DNA of 7,049 bases from an uncultured Kineosporia sp. (GTDB taxonomy: Bacteria > Actinomycetota > Actinomycetes > Actinomycetales > Kineosporiaceae). A model generated the notes under the pieces. The model saw only the letters and a program-made list of their open reading frames with translations, had not been told where the DNA came from and ran no database searches. The translations under genes and the position numbers were made by a program. How positions within the stretch are numbered: position 1 is the stretch's first letter; each line of letters begins with the position of its first letter. Shown piece by piece: positions 6,295-7,049 of this stretch. Location: assembly GCA_937859855.1 (NCBI GenBank), contig CALMAR010000089.1, positions 1 to 7,049 on the forward strand. The letters run 5' to 3'.

Positions 6295-7049
6295 ATGCTG
6301 CTCACCAGAGCCTCCCTGACCGATACCACGCACTGCCCGGTCTGCGGGGCGGAACTGCTCGGCCCCCGGTGCACCAGCTGCGGCGCCGAACTGTCCGGCC
6401 CCGACGGCGCCCAGCTGCACAACCTGAGCCTGGACATCGCCCGGCTGCTGGACGAACGCGATCTGATCGTGCGGCGGATCAGTGGCCAGGCCCGGGCAGC
6501 CGCGCTGGCTCCGGCCGCCCCGCCCGGGCAAGGGCCGCTCGTCGCGCATGCGCCGGTGCCCGCCGGGCAGGGGCCGGACTATCAGCCCTATCCGCGGCAG
6601 TTCCAGACCGGATCCGCGGCCCGGCCCAGCCTGTTCTCCCGGCTGGGAGTACACGGCGTGCTGCTGATCATCGGTGCCCTGCTGCTGGCGGTGGCCTCGA
6701 TCGTCTTCCTGGTCTACTCGTGGCGGCTGATGGGCCTGCCGATGCGAGCCGCCATCATCGCCGCCTGCACCACGGGCGTGCTGCTCGGCTCCACCCTGCT
6801 CAAGCCCAAGCTGACGGACGCCGCCGAGGCGATCGGCTGGCTCGGGGTGGTGCTGGTGCTCGCCGATGCCTGGGCGGTCCGTGGCACCGGACTCTGGGGG
6901 GCAGATCAAGTGCCCGGCCTGAGCTATGCCGCGGGCGCGGCCGCGGTCTGCGCCGGCCTACTGGCCGGATGGGCGGCCTGGTCCGGGGTCCGGGCCGGAT
7001 CGATCAGCAGTTCGGTGCTCGGACCGCTGGTGCCGGTGCTGGTCGTGGC
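6295..7049 (+). CDS. Zinc-ribbon polytopic membrane protein, 3'-truncated by window edge
   Basis: The frame is open from ATG 6295 to the window end (251 codons, no stop), so the protein continues. Residues 14-29 form a four-cysteine zinc ribbon, CPVC then CTSC (Cys14, 17, 26, 29). A helical stretch follows (LHNLSLDIARLLDERDLIVRR, about 42-61), then a Pro/Gly/Ala linker (68-102) with a partial repeat, PPGQGP and PAGQGP. Hydrophobic segments begin near 119-142 (GVLLIIGALLLAVASIVFLV core), then about 148-165, 178-196, 208-230 and from 240 on. The pattern resembles large actinobacterial membrane proteins with an N-terminal zinc ribbon and many transmembrane helices, whose function I do not know. 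Location: inner membrane with the ribbon likely cytoplasmic. It follows cya in the same direction but behind its own 116-bp control region, so it is probably a separate transcription unit. Confidence 0.85.
   Translation, partial: MLLTRASLTDTTHCPVCGAELLGPRCTSCGAELSGPDGAQLHNLSLDIARLLDERDLIVRRISGQARAAALAPAAPPGQGPLVAHAPVPAGQGPDYQPYPRQFQTGSAARPSLFSRLGVHGVLLIIGALLLAVASIVFLVYSWRLMGLPMRAAIIAACTTGVLLGSTLLKPKLTDAAEAIGWLGVVLVLADAWAVRGTGLWGADQVPGLSYAAGAAAVCAGLLAGWAAWSGVRAGSISSSVLGPLVPVLVV

Noticed and set aside
5698..6909. Long minus-strand open frame (403 codons) opposite cya and the zinc-ribbon gene
   Set aside because: Same shadow pattern, and it would read through the palindromic intergenic region; both genes on the plus strand have clear domains and ribosome sites.

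Overview
This is a high-GC chromosomal segment from an actinomycete. The evidence is strong G/C bias at third codon positions, GTG and TTG starts, an actinobacterial-type acyl-CoA carboxylase beta subunit followed by its small epsilon subunit, and a gene order that matches other Actinobacteria. As I recall it, M. tuberculosis has Rv3278c (PH-domain membrane protein), birA, accD5, accE5 and maf in this arrangement, and Streptomyces has an adenylate cyclase next to birA. A Propionibacteriales-like host is possible, but the window does not settle it.

Layout. (1) 2-1102 (+): 3' part of an EfeB-type deferrochelatase/Dyp peroxidase, cut by the window start. (2) 1135-3595 (-): a tight operon read right to left, accD/pccB, accE and maf. 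Each downstream start codon overlaps the preceding stop by 4 bases (GTGA, then TTGA). It converges on efeB across a 32-bp gap. (3) 3596-3665: short divergent promoter region with a small inverted repeat. (4) 3666-6178 (+): biotin-protein ligase, PH-domain (DUF304/bPH2) membrane protein and class III adenylate cyclase, separated by 7 and 16 bases and probably one operon. (5) 6179-6294: a 116-bp intergenic region with a near-perfect 32-bp palindrome, an 8-bp direct repeat and a 6-bp hairpin. (6) 6295-7049 (+): 5' part of a polytopic membrane protein with an N-terminal four-cysteine zinc ribbon, open at the window end.

How the genes relate. AccD and AccE form the carboxyltransferase side of a propionyl-CoA (or short-chain acyl-CoA) carboxylase. 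BirA attaches biotin to the carrier domain of its alpha subunit, which is not encoded here. Maf and the PH-domain protein are conserved neighbours with no shown role in carboxylation. The cyclase makes cAMP and keeps every expected catalytic residue.

Most of the window is well-known core genome. The least explained parts are the palindrome-rich control region at 6201-6269, the zinc-ribbon membrane protein behind it, and the MerR-like N-terminal module of the cyclase. I see no mobile element, CRISPR array, RNA gene or clearly new multi-gene system.
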